The notes under the pieces were generated by a model, which searched no databases, was not told the DNA's origin, and saw only the letters and a program-made list of their open reading frames with translations. A program made the position numbers and the translations under genes. Below are positions 9,495 through 19,333 of a DNA stretch of 64,000 bases, piece by piece. This stretch comes from Holophagales bacterium (lineage in GTDB: Bacteria > Acidobacteriota > Thermoanaerobaculia > UBA5066), in contig JADJVF010000002.1 in the NCBI GenBank assembly GCA_016716705.1, positions 186,001 through 250,000 on the forward strand, read 5' to 3'. Each line of letters opens with the position of its first letter. Position 1 is the first letter of the stretch.

Positions 9495-12394
9495 GTGAAA
9501 ACGACGCTTCGCGCTCTCGCCGCCCTCCTCCTCCTCGCCCCCGCCCCCCTCCTCGCCCAGGCGAGCGCGAACGCCCGCTGGGTCGAGAACGAGGGGTGCT
9601 GGTGCGGCTACCAGACCGGGATCGTCCGCGACTACTGGGTTCGCGGGCGGAACGCCACGGCCGCCGACAAGCAGGCCACGGCCGACATGCTCGTCGAATG
9701 GAACCGGTACGTGAACCTCTTCAACGTGAGAATCGACTCCAGCAGCACCCTCGGCTCGCAGAACGGCGTCAACGAGGTGAACACCTACATCACCTCGGCC
9801 GAGTCGAACGCGCAGTACGGCTTCGAGATGGAGCCGGGGCTCTTCGGCCGGGCCGTCATGTTCCCCGACGACAACTTCGGGAACTTCAACGAGTGCCGCG
9901 AGTTCGTCGCGGCCGGCTGCGGCCCGTTCACCGAGACGGACGTCGTCATCAACGCGGGCTTCGGCTCGGGATGGACCCCCGACTGGTTCAACCCGGGGAA
10001 CGACCAGCGCGGGGGCCTCGCGATGATCCAGGCGACGGTCCTCCACGAGGTCGGACACACGCTCGGCCTGCACCACATCTTCCAGCTCCCGGGGACGAAC
10101 GCCGACAGCTTCTCGGTGATGAACTACGCGAACGACGACGCGGCCCGCTGGGTGACGCGGATCGACTCGAAGACCGTGCGCACCGAGTACCCCTCGCGGT
10201 CGAGCGCGCTCCTCGACATCGCGATCTACCCCCTCGTCTACGGGAACAAGCAGTACGCCCAGGAGTACGCGACGATCTCGAAGAGCTCCGTCTCTCCCGG
10301 AGAGTCGTTCACGGCCGACCGCTGGACGATCCAGAACGTCGGGAACCAGGCCGCCTCGAACGTCGTCGTCACCTTCTACGCCTGGCCGAAGAGCAGCGGG
10401 CGCCAGTACCCGCAGCCGGGAGACGTCGTCCTCGTCAACGGCACCGTCGGCTCGTTCCCCGTCGACGGCGACGGGGTCTACAGCGCGCCCCTCTCCGTCC
10501 CCTCCGGGACGGCCGCCGGCGAGTACTACGTCGGGGCGATCGTGACCGTGAACGGGAGCGAGGACCAGACCTGGGTCGCCGGGAAGCCCTCCAACAACCG
10601 CTTCATCTTCGGGCACGATCCCCGGACGGTCCTGAGGGTCCTTTCCAGCGGAGGCGGTGGGACCCCCGTCACCGCGGACTTCTCGTGGACCCCGGTCAGC
10701 CCTCTCGCCGGCCAGCCCGTCGGCTTCGTCGACGCCTCCCGCGGCAGCCCGACCACGTACTCCTGGAACTTCGGCGACGCCGCTTCCGGCGGCGCGAACA
10801 CCTCGACCGCGAAGAACCCGTCCCACACCTACGCGAATCCCGGCAGCTACACGGTCACGCTCGCGGTCTCCGGCAGCGGGTCCTCGAACCAGACGCAGCG
10901 AACCCTCGCGGTCGCCGGCAAGCCGACCGGGGGCGGGACGGCGACCCAGACCCTCTTCGTCCCCATCGTCCTCGACGTGGCCGGCCGGCGGCTCCCGCTT
11001 CGGCTCCGAGCTGGCGCTGGCGAACCGCGGCACGACGACCGCCACGGTCCGAATGACCTACACCGCGGCCAGCTTCCTCGGCGGAGGGGCAGGGTCCGGG
11101 TCGGTCACGGAGACGCTCTCGCCCGGCCGCCAGTTCGTCGTCTCCGACGCCATCGCCTACCTGCGAGGAAAGGGCCTCGCGATCCCCGGGGGCGGGACGA
11201 GCCAGGGAGGAACGCTCCGGGTCCGGTTCGAGGGACTCTCCTCCGAGGACGCCGGCTACGCCGTCGTGAGAACGACGACACCCTCCGGAAATGGCCGCGC
11301 GGGCCTCTCGTACCCCGGCCTGACGCCGTCGCAGCTCCTGAACGGCGAGTCGGTCATCGTCGGCCTCCGCCAGGACGCCGCCGACCGGAGCAACCTCGCC
11401 CTCGCGAACGCCGGGACGTCGGGGACGATCCGCCTGAAGGTCTACATCGTGAAGGGCGACGGGTCGGAGGCAAGTTCATCGATCCCGGACATCGAGCTCG
11501 GGCCCGGGCAGTGGACGCAGATCGGCCGGATCCTCGAGCTCGCGGGCTACGTCGACGGCTGGATCCTCATCGAGCAGACGTCGGGGACCGAGCCGTACAC
11601 GGCGTACGCCGTCTTCAACGACAACATCACGCAGGATGGCTCGTACGTCCCGGCGGTTCCGACCGAGACCGTCGACGCCTTCGGGACCGTCCCCGTCCTC
11701 GTCGAGACCTCCACGTTCCGGAGCGAGCTCGTCGTCTCGAACCTCTCGGAGGAGCCGGGCTACGCCTTCCTCGAGTACGTCGAGTCGCTCGCCGGAGCCG
11801 GCGATTCGACCGGCCTCTTCTACGTCGAGCTGCACCCCTTCGAGCAGGCGATCTTCCCCGACATCCTCCAGGAGCTCCGCGACGCCGGCGCGACGATCGG
11901 CCCGCGGGCCCGGCTACGCCGGCGCCCTCTCGGTCGCCTACTCGAGCGACACCTCCCTCCTCGTCGGCCTTCCGGGGCCCGGACCGGCGCGCCCGCGCCC
12001 GATCGGCGGGCAGTACGGCCTCTTCTACACGAGCCTCTCGGGCGGCGAGTCGGCCGTCGACGCATGGGTCTTCGGCCTCCAGCAGAGCTCCGCGGCGAGA
12101 TCGAACCTCGCCATCGTCAACGCCGGCGTCTTCAACGAGCCGATTCGCGTTCGCCTCGAGGTCTGGAACGGCGCCACGGGCCAGAAGGTCTCCGAGGAGA
12201 CGATCGGACCTCTCGCGCCAGGCCAGTGGCTCCAGAAGAACGCCATCCTCGGCGGCGTCACGAACGGCTACGTCCACCTGACGGTCGTGGAGGGGTTCGA
12301 CGCGTTCTTCGCCTACGGCGTCGTGAACGACGGGGCGACGTCCTCTTCCGGGACCAACGACGGGAGCTACGTGCCGATGGTCGTCGTCCAGTGA
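9495..12394 (+). CDS. Secreted metzincin zinc protease with PKD domain and C-terminal repeat module
   Basis: Extracellular protease starting at GTG 9495, followed by a clear signal peptide. The catalytic domain (about residues 25-250) has the full metzincin zinc site HEVGHTLGLHH and the Met-turn SVMNYAND. A middle region (260-390) resembles a CARDB-type beta-sandwich. A PKD domain follows (about 395-475; YSWNFGDA...HTYANPGSYTVTL). From about 10952 to the stop lies a 480-residue module, a two-fold repeat also found at the C-terminus of the sugar dehydrogenase at 22916-25563. Two extra bases, near 10986-10989 and near 11906-11910, move the frame twice; correcting both gives one protein of about 965 residues ending in DGSYVPMVVVQ. 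The module may anchor or bind; its role is unknown. Confidence 0.85.
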
Positions 12395-12430
12395 CCGCGC
12401 CGCGGCGGGCGAGCCTATGATTCGGCCGCC

Positions 12431-14291
12431 GTGACGCACCAGCAGGAAACCCACGCGACGGGCCGCCGGACCTCCGGCGGCCCTCTTCTTCTCTCTCCCT
12501 CTCCGTCCTCCTCACCGCCTGCACGGCCGCCCGGCCCGCGGGCGCGCCGTCGGCAGCCACCCCGGCGACCTCCGCGCTCCCCGGCCGCGCCCCGGCCGTC
12601 GCCTCGCTCTCCCTCCGCGAGAAGGCGGGGCAGGTCGTCATGGTCGGCTCTCGCGGCGTCTATCGCGCGGAGGACGACCCGGAATACCTCGACCTCGCAC
12701 GGCTCGTCTCCGAGGAGGGGATCGGCGGCGTCATCTGGTTTCTCTCGACCCCGCTCGAGACGGCCGACCTGAACCACCGCCTGGCGGCGAAGGCGAAGCT
12801 GCCGCTCCTGGTCGCGGCCGACCTCGAGGCGGGTCCGGGAATGCGCTTCCCCGACCTCGTCTCCGGCCCGTCGGCGATGGCCGTCGCGGCTACCGGAGAC
12901 CTCGACCTCGCCGAACGGCGCGCCCGCGCGACGGCCGAGACGGCCCGCGCCCTCGGCATCCACGTCGTCTTCGCCCCCGTCGCCGACGTGAACAACAACC
13001 CCGACAACCCCGTCATCAACGTGCGGAGCTTCGGCGAGGAGCCGGTCGCCGTCGGCCGCTTCGTCGCGGCGACCGTGAAGGGGCTCCAGTCCGGTGGCGT
13101 CCTGGCGACGCTGAAGCACTTCCCCGGGCACGGCGACACCGCCACCGATTCGCACCGCTCCCTCCCGGTTCTCGCCCTCGACCGCGCACGGCTCGACGCG
13201 GTCGAGCTCGTCCCGTTCCGGGCCGGCCTCGACGCGGGAGCCCGAAGCGTCATGACCGCGCACCTGTCCGTTCCGGCCCTCGACGCGACGCCGGTCCCCG
13301 TCCTTCAGAACCCGCCGCGCACGCACGACTTCACCGAGGACGTGACTGAAGTCGAGAAGGAAGGGACGCTCCCGGCGACCCTCTCTCCCGGCATCACGAC
13401 GAAGCTCCTGCGCGAGGAGATGCGCTTCGACGGCCTCGTCTTCACGGACTCCATGGCGATGGGAGGCGTCGTCGCCCACTTCGAGACCGGCGAGGCCGCC
13501 GTTCGCGTCCTCGAAGCCGGCGGCGACGTCGTCCTGATGCCCCCCGACGCGAAGGTCGCCATCGCGGCGATCGTCGCCGCGGTGACGAGCGGCCGCCTCC
13601 CCGAGGCCCGGCTCGACCAGGCGGTCGCGCGCGTGCTCGCCGAGAAGGAGCGGCTCGGGCTCTTCCGTGAGCGTAGCCTTCCCCTCCAGGAGATCGCCAC
13701 CCGGGCGGGAACGCGTGCCCAGAAGGCGACGGAGGAGGAGGTCGCCCGACGCGGCCTGACGCTCGTCCGCGAGGCCGAAGGAGACCTTCCCTCCGTTCCG
13801 GAACGAAGCTCCTCGCGCTCGCCATCCACGACGAGCGGGCATCCGTGGCGATCGACACGACGCTCCAGGCCGAGCTGAAGAAGAGGGTCGAGGCGGTCGA
13901 GTACGTCCGCCTCGACCCGACCTCGTGCGCTGGCGAAGGCACCGCCATTGCCGGAAAGGCCGCCGCGGCCGACGCCGTCCTCGTCGCTTTCTTCGTCCGT
14001 CCCCGCTCCGGACGGGGGACGCTCGAGATCCCGGCGGAGGGGAAGGCCGCGATCGCCGCTCTCCTCGCCTCCGGCCGGCCGGTCGTCGCCGTCTCGTTCG
14101 GGAGCCCCTACCTCCTGCGCGACGTGCCGGCGCTCACGACCTACCTCTGCGGCTACGGCCCGCAGGCCCTCGTCCAGTCCGCAGCGGTCCGGGCCCTCTT
14201 CGGCGAGGCGCCGATCGAGGGAAAGCTCCCGGTGACGATCCCCGGCCTCGCCCCGCGAGGGACCGGGCTCCGGAAGGAGGCCGTGAAGTGA
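12431..14291 (+). CDS. nagZ: Beta-N-acetylglucosaminidase, GH3 (NagZ), lipoprotein
   Basis: Exo-acting hexosaminidase that releases GlcNAc from murein fragments. GH3 NagZ hallmarks: KHFPGHGDTATDSHRSLPVL (catalytic His loop) and FTDSMAMGG (Asp nucleophile). A C-terminal domain of about 150 residues follows (VVAVSFGSPYLLRDVP), as in the longer two-domain NagZ of Bacillus. The N-terminus contains LSVLLTAC, a lipobox, so the protein is probably a membrane-anchored lipoprotein. The start (GTG 12431) and lipobox are joined by a frameshift near 12490-12510, and a second missing base near 13801-13806 splits off the C-terminal domain. Its stop overlaps the next gene's GTG as GTGA. Together with NamZ it forms a murein-recycling pair. 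Confidence 0.85.
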
Positions 14292-16744
14292 ACGATTCCT
14301 TTAGCACCGCGCCGACGCACCCAGGCGCCACCCGGTTTCCGTCCCTGCTCCTGCTTCCGGCGCTTCTCGCGAGCGTCGCGACGCTCGCGGCCCCTCCGCC
14401 GCTCGAGACCGTCGCTCCCGAGTCCGTCGGCCTCTCTGCGGCGCGTCTCTCGCGCATCGACGAGGTCATCGACAGGTCCATCGCGAAGAAGGAGATTCCC
14501 GGCGCCGTCGTCCTCGTGGGCCGGCACGGAAAGGTCGCCTTCCGGAAGGCCTACGGGCATCGCGCGCTCGCGCCCGTCGTCGAGTCGATGACCGTCGACA
14601 CCGCGTTCGACCTCGCCTCCCTCACGAAACCCGTGGCGACCGCCAGTGCGGTGATGACGCTCGTCGAAGAGGGCCGGGTCCGCCTCGACGACCCGATCGT
14701 GGCCTACCTCCCCGCCTTCGGTGCCGGGGGCGGCGAGCGGGAGAAGGTGACCGTCGAGCAGCTCCTCACGCACCGCGGCGGCCTCGTCGCCGACGACCCG
14801 ATGGACCTCTACCTCGGAACGCCCGCCGAGATCTTCGCGAAGAAGCACCGGCGCCGGCTCCTGAACCCCCCGGGGAAGCGGTTCCTCTACTCCGACGCGG
14901 GCTACGAGGTCCTCGGCGAGCTGGTCCGATCTGTGACCGGGGAGACGCTCGACGTCTACGCCCGGCGGGCGGTCCTCGACCCGCTCGGAATGACGGATTC
15001 GGAGTTTCGTCCCATCGGAAAGGGAGGCCGCCTTCCCATCGCACGGATCGCGCCGACCGAGAAGCAGGACGGCGTCTTCCTCCGCGGCGAGGTCCACGAT
15101 CCCCGCGCCCGGGCTCTCGGCGGCGTGGCCGGGCACGCCGGCCTCTTCGGCACCGCCGACGATCTCGCCCGGTACGCCCGTGCGCTCCTCGGCGACGGCG
15201 GGGGCTGGCTCTCGCCGGCCGGTGTCGCCGCGATGACGCGCGTCCGGGACTTCGGCGACGGCGACCTGCGCGCGCTCGGCTGGGACGTGGAGACGCACTA
15301 CTCGACGAGCCGGGGCGACCTGTTCCCCCTCGGCTCCTTCGGCCACACCGGGTGGACCGGGACGTCGATGTGGCTCGATCCGGCGACCGACACGTTCGTC
15401 GTCGTCCTGTCGGCCCGCAACCACCCCGACGGAGCCGGCAACGCGATTCCGCTCCGGTCGCGGCTCGCGAGCGTCGTGGCCGCCGCCGTCACCGACGCCT
15501 CCCCCGACGCCCTCCGCCTCGCCTCCGAGCGCGTCTCGCACCTGGCGGCCCGCCCTGCCGTCCCGGCGACCCGCGAGGAGAGACCTGCGCCCTCCCTGCC
15601 GTTCGACGTCCGCGCGGGCGTCGACGTCCTCGAGTCCTCCGGCTTCGCCGCGCTGAAGGGAAAGCGCGTCGCCCTCCTGACGAACCCCACCGGCGTGACG
15701 CGCGACGGCAGGACGACCGCGTCGGTCCTCCTCTCGGAGAAGGCGAAGGCCGCCGGCGTGAAGCTCGTCCGGCTCTTCTCCCCCGAGCACGGACTCGCCG
15801 CGGCCCTCGACGAGAAGGTTGCCGACACCGTCGACGCGGCGACCGGGCTCTCCGTCGTCTCCCTCTACGGGGAGAAGAGGCGCCCCTCGCCGAAGGACCT
15901 CGAGGGGCTCGACGCCGTCGTCGTCGACCTGCAGGACGCCGGCGTCCGCTTCTACACCTACCTCACCTCGATGGCGTACGTGATGGAGGAGTGCGCGAAG
16001 GCGAAGGTCGGCGTCGTCGTGCTCGACCGCCCGAACCCCATCGGGGGCGAGGTCGTCGAAGGGCCGCCCGCGGACCCGGACCGGCTCTCCTTCACGGCCG
16101 TCCACACGATCCCGGTCCGGACCGGCATGACCATCGGCGAGCTCGCCCGGATGCTGAACGAAGAGCGGAAGATCGACGCCACGCTCACCGTCGTCGCCCT
16201 CGGAGGCTGGGAGCGGTCCCTCTGGTACGACGAGACGGGCCTCCCGTGGGTCAACCCGTCGCCGAACCTCCGCTCGGTCACGCAGGCGGCGCTCTACCCC
16301 GGGGTTGCGCTCCTCGAGACGACGAACGTCTCCGTCGGACGCGGCACCGACGCCCCCTTCGAGCTCCTCGGGGCACCCTGGATCGACGCCGAGCGCCTCT
16401 CGCGGACGTTGAACGTGAGGAACATACCGGGCGTGCGGTTCGCGCCCGTGACCTTCACTCCGGCCTCGTCGAAGTTCGCCGGCGAGCGCTGCCGGGGGAT
16501 CCGGATGACCGTGACCGACCGCGACGCCCTTCGACCGGTCACCCTCGGCCTCGAGATCGCGACGGCCCTTCGCGACCTCCAGGGCGCCGACTGGAAGCGG
16601 GACCGCTTCGGAGAGCTCCTCGCGAGCGCCGCCGCCGCCGCCCGATTCGAGCGGGGCGACTCGGCGGCACAGATCGTCTCGGGCTGGGCCGCCGGACAGA
16701 TGGAGTTCGAGCGGCGACGGGCCCGGTTCCTGATCTACGAGTGA
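14288..16744 (+). CDS. Fusion of serine hydrolase (YbbE-like) and exo-N-acetylmuramidase NamZ (DUF1343)
   Basis: An 818-residue two-domain exported protein. Domain 1 (about residues 40-420) is a class C beta-lactamase/PBP4-like serine hydrolase with SLTK (SxxK), YSDAG (YxN-like) and HTGWTGT in place of KTG. Domain 2 (about 440-818) is DUF1343, the NamZ family that releases MurNAc from non-reducing ends: TNPTGVTRDG, SPEHGL, DLQDAGVRFYTY, DRPNPIGG, WVNPSPN and YPGVALLE. In Bacillus subtilis the equivalent proteins are encoded by separate genes next to nagZ; here they are one polypeptide directly behind nagZ, overlapping it by four bases. Start GTG 14288 is followed by a signal segment (FPSLLLLPALLASVATLAA). 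No frameshift. Domain assignment is secure; the serine-hydrolase substrate is not. Confidence 0.87.
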   Translation: MNDSFSTAPTHPGATRFPSLLLLPALLASVATLAAPPPLETVAPESVGLSAARLSRIDEVIDRSIAKKEIPGAVVLVGRHGKVAFRKAYGHRALAPVVESMTVDTAFDLASLTKPVATASAVMTLVEEGRVRLDDPIVAYLPAFGAGGGEREKVTVEQLLTHRGGLVADDPMDLYLGTPAEIFAKKHRRRLLNPPGKRFLYSDAGYEVLGELVRSVTGETLDVYARRAVLDPLGMTDSEFRPIGKGGRLPIARIAPTEKQDGVFLRGEVHDPRARALGGVAGHAGLFGTADDLARYARALLGDGGGWLSPAGVAAMTRVRDFGDGDLRALGWDVETHYSTSRGDLFPLGSFGHTGWTGTSMWLDPATDTFVVVLSARNHPDGAGNAIPLRSRLASVVAAAVTDASPDALRLASERVSHLAARPAVPATREERPAPSLPFDVRAGVDVLESSGFAALKGKRVALLTNPTGVTRDGRTTASVLLSEKAKAAGVKLVRLFSPEHGLAAALDEKVADTVDAATGLSVVSLYGEKRRPSPKDLEGLDAVVVDLQDAGVRFYTYLTSMAYVMEECAKAKVGVVVLDRPNPIGGEVVEGPPADPDRLSFTAVHTIPVRTGMTIGELARMLNEERKIDATLTVVALGGWERSLWYDETGLPWVNPSPNLRSVTQAALYPGVALLETTNVSVGRGTDAPFELLGAPWIDAERLSRTLNVRNIPGVRFAPVTFTPASSKFAGERCRGIRMTVTDRDALRPVTLGLEIATALRDLQGADWKRDRFGELLASAAAAARFERGDSAAQIVSGWAAGQMEFERRRARFLIYE

Positions 16745-16757
16745 GGCGCGGCGGGGA

Positions 16758-16788
16758 GTGACACCGCCCGGCCCCGTTCTGGTAAAAC
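16758..16788 (+). promoter_or_regulatory. Possible sigma-70 promoter for the TerB-like gene
   Basis: GTGACA (16758-16763) matches five of six -35 bases and TAAAAC (16783-16788) four of six -10 bases, with a long 19-base spacer. It sits 46 bases before the start codon, and an AGGAGG Shine-Dalgarno follows at about 16819. A weak call from sequence alone. Confidence 0.35.
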
Positions 16789-16833
16789 GTCGCGGCGGCT
16801 TCCCGCCCGAATCCGCCCGAGGAGGATGACCCG

Positions 16834-17445
16834 ATGGCCGAAACCCGTGCCGTGACCGGCCGAAACCGCAGCAAGGAAGAAGAGTATTTCCTCCGGGCCG
16901 AGGCCGAGCTGCTCGAGAAAGTCCGCTCCCGTGTGGCGAAGGAGGCCGAGCGTCGCGCCCTGGGCGAGTACCACGGGGTCCAGGACGAGGAGCTCCTGAA
17001 GGCCTTCGAGGAGGCCGGCTACGACCGCGAAACCGTTCAGATCCTCCACCTCGTCCCGATCATCCAGGTCGCGTGGGTCGACGGCGAGATCTCGAAGGCC
17101 GAGCGGGAGGAGATCCTGCGGATCGCGGCCGCCCGGAACGTGGTCGAGGGGACCCCCGTACACGCGAAGCTCCTCTCGTGGCTCGAGACGCCGCCTTCCC
17201 AGCAGTTCTTCGAGAGGACGATGGAGATCATCCAGCGGCTCCTGGAGCTCTTCCCGGACGAGAAGCGCGCGTCGCTCACGAGCGATGTGATGACCGCCTC
17301 GCTGGCCGTCGCCTCCGCCTCCGGCGGCTTCCTCGGCTTCGGAAGCAAGGTCTCCGCCGACGAGAAGTACCTCATCGAGAAATTCGCCGCGGACTTCGAG
17401 AAGGCCCACAAGGCCGCGCTCGAGAAGGCCGGGAAGAAAGACTGA
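16834..17445 (+). CDS. TerB-like (tellurite-resistance fold) protein
   Basis: A 203-residue soluble helical protein. The central region PIIQVAWVDGEISKAEREEIL is the acidic metal-binding signature of the TerB/DUF533-like helical bundle, repeated more weakly near the C-terminus (KVSADEKYLIEKFAADFEK). The first 45 residues are charged and helical, and no membrane segment precedes the bundle, although a short Gly/Ser/Ala stretch (about residues 155-170) is hydrophobic. The family binds divalent metal and is linked to membrane stress systems, but this gene stands alone, without other ter genes, so a tellurite role should not be assumed. It has a strong AGGAGG ribosome-binding site and converges on the symporter genes. 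Confidence 0.7.
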   Translation: MAETRAVTGRNRSKEEEYFLRAEAELLEKVRSRVAKEAERRALGEYHGVQDEELLKAFEEAGYDRETVQILHLVPIIQVAWVDGEISKAEREEILRIAAARNVVEGTPVHAKLLSWLETPPSQQFFERTMEIIQRLLELFPDEKRASLTSDVMTASLAVASASGGFLGFGSKVSADEKYLIEKFAADFEKAHKAALEKAGKKD

Positions 17446-17472
17446 TCCCGGTACCACGGGATCTCCGGACGC

Positions 17473-17502
17473 GGGGTCCGGGCCCGTGGAGGCCCGGTCC
17501 CC
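17473..17502. terminator. Bidirectional hairpin between convergent genes
   Basis: GGGGTCCGGGCC and GGCCCGGTCCCC pair across a six-base loop with one mismatch. It lies 28 bases after the terB-like stop and 19 bases before the metS-like stop, where both genes need termination. There is no U-tract, so factor-independent activity is uncertain. Confidence 0.45.
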
Positions 17503-17520
17503 GGGGTGTTCAGCCGCCTG

Positions 17521-17664
17521 TTACGCGTCCTTGAAGGGAATGTCCGGCCCGTCGTCCGCCTCCGGCGGCGTCGGGTTCGCGAGGACCTTCCAGAAGAAGC
17601 GGACGGTGAAGAAGAGGATGACCGTCCAGGTCACGCCCAGCATCGCCCAGGCCGCTGCGGTCAC
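17521..17664 (-). CDS. Small subunit of NSS-family transporter (MetS-like)
   Basis: A 47-residue protein with one membrane helix (about residues 9-27, WAMLGVTWTVILFFTVRFFW) and an acidic proline-containing tail. It matches the size, topology and position of MetS, the small subunit required by the MetP-type methionine/alanine symporter of Corynebacterium. Its GTG start overlaps the TGA of the large subunit gene (GTGA at 17664-17661), which strongly supports it as real despite its length. The substrate is unknown. Confidence 0.75.
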   Translation of the reverse strand: MTAAAWAMLGVTWTVILFFTVRFFWKVLANPTPPEADDGPDIPFKDA

Positions 17665-19301
17665 GAGGCCCTCCTTTCCTTCCTGCGGAACGCCACGAAG
17701 ACGAGGACCGAGCAGGCCCCGAAGACGAGGGTGAGGAGAATCCGGCTCAGGTCCTTGACCATCCTCGACGTCACCTCTCCGTTCGGGCCGTGCCACCCCC
17801 CCGCGTCGCCGACGTGCGTCAGCTTGCCGAGGACGCTTCCGGGCGAGAGCGGCCATCCCTGGCCGTCGAAGAGGCCGCTCACCGCGGCGCTCCACTCCCC
17901 GCCCTGGGGCTGGACGAGCGCACCGAAGAAGACGACCGCGAGGAAGAGCGGCGTCACGTAGGGAATGATGTACCGGTAGATCACCGGCACCTTCATGTCG
18001 GCCCCGCGCGTGATCTCCTCCCACCCCTTCTTCATCCCGAAGATCCAGGCAAAGACGATCACCTCGAGGAGGGCGAAGAGGACGAGGGAGAAGGTCCCCG
18101 TCCAGAAGTCGAACTCGTCGAACGAGCCGCCCGGGTAGAGCCAGACGCACCACATCCCGAGGACGAACGTGGCGCCGCCGAAGAGGAGCGCCCCTTTCGA
18201 GCGGGCCGTCCCGAACTCGTCGGAGAGGAAGGACATGATCGGCTGCCCCATCGCGAGGGACGACGTGATCCCCGCGAAGAAGAGGAGGCCGAACCACATC
18301 GCCCCGGCCACCGGCGCGAACCAGCCCCAGTTGTTGAAGAGGGTCGGGAGCGTCAGGAAGCCGAGCGAGAAGCCGCTCCCCCCGCTCGTCGCGCTCTGCA
18401 CCGCGGCGAGGCCGAGGTAGGCCGTCGCGATCGGGATGAGGAGCGACCCGCCGAGGATGACCTCGACGAACTCGTTCATCCACCCGGCGCTCGCCGCGTT
18501 CAGCGCGACGTCGTGGTTCTTCTTCACGTAGGAGGCGTAGCAGTGGATCGAGCCCATGCCGACGGAGAGGGTGAAGAAGATCTGCCCGGCCGCGGCGAGC
18601 CAGACGTTGAAGTCCCCGAGGCCCGAGAGGTCGGGGTTCCAGACGAAGTTGAGGCCCTTGAGCGGGCTCTCGACGACGCCCGGGTCGCCCGTCCCGAGCG
18701 AGAGCCCGCGGACGACGAGGATGATCCCGAAGAGGATGAGGAGCGGCATCCCGATCTTCGCCGCGAGCTCGATCCCTTTCGCCAGGCCGCGCGAGAGGAC
18801 CCAGACGTTCAGCGCGAGCGTCAGGGCGAAGAAGAACGTCGCCTCGGGCGGGAGCGAGGTGATCGAGCCGGCGTGCTGCCCGAGGTACGCGGGAAAGAAC
18901 TCCGTCGGCGGCGTCGTCTTGAACGTCCCCTTCAGCGAGTGCCAGACGTAGGCGAGCGTCCAGCTCTCGATGTAGCAGTAGTAGGCCGCCAGCGTCAGGT
19001 TCGTGAAGAGGCCGAAGACACCGATGTACTTCAGGAACCGGCTCTTCCCCATCCGGTCGAGGATCCCGGGGGCCGAGTGGTGGCCGAACTGGCCACCGTA
19101 GCGACCCATCGCCCACTCCACCCAGAGGAGCGGGATCCCCATCAGGACGAACGCGACGAGGTACGGGATGAGGAAGGCCCCGCCGCCGTTCTGCGCCGCC
19201 TGCGCCGGAAAGCGCAGGAAGTTCCCGAGCCCCACGGCGTTGCCCGCCATCGCCAGGACGAGCCCCGCGCGCGACGCCCACTGTTCCTTGTGTGCCGTCA
19301 T
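17661..19301 (-). CDS. Sodium-dependent amino-acid symporter, NSS/SNF family
   Basis: A 546-residue inner-membrane LeuT-fold symporter. The N-terminal Na-site region is clear (GNAVGLGNFLRFPAQAAQNG in TM1), followed by about twelve membrane helices including FTLSVGMGSIHCYASY and ITSSLAMGQPIMSF. Start ATG 19301 is preferred over the in-frame GTG six bases upstream because GAGGGGG sits at the right distance. Paired by a GTGA overlap with the MetS-like small subunit, which points to a MetPS-type importer of small neutral amino acids. Confidence 0.88.
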   Translation of the reverse strand: MTAHKEQWASRAGLVLAMAGNAVGLGNFLRFPAQAAQNGGGAFLIPYLVAFVLMGIPLLWVEWAMGRYGGQFGHHSAPGILDRMGKSRFLKYIGVFGLFTNLTLAAYYCYIESWTLAYVWHSLKGTFKTTPPTEFFPAYLGQHAGSITSLPPEATFFFALTLALNVWVLSRGLAKGIELAAKIGMPLLILFGIILVVRGLSLGTGDPGVVESPLKGLNFVWNPDLSGLGDFNVWLAAAGQIFFTLSVGMGSIHCYASYVKKNHDVALNAASAGWMNEFVEVILGGSLLIPIATAYLGLAAVQSATSGGSGFSLGFLTLPTLFNNWGWFAPVAGAMWFGLLFFAGITSSLAMGQPIMSFLSDEFGTARSKGALLFGGATFVLGMWCVWLYPGGSFDEFDFWTGTFSLVLFALLEVIVFAWIFGMKKGWEEITRGADMKVPVIYRYIIPYVTPLFLAVVFFGALVQPQGGEWSAAVSGLFDGQGWPLSPGSVLGKLTHVGDAGGWHGPNGEVTSRMVKDLSRILLTLVFGACSVLVFVAFRRKERRAS

Positions 19302-19333
19302 GGGCACCCCCTCTGCACGAGGCGGCAGGGTAG

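Noticed and set aside
16834..17445. A tellurite-resistance operon
   Set aside because: Only the TerB-like fold is present, with no terA, terC, terD or terZ neighbours.
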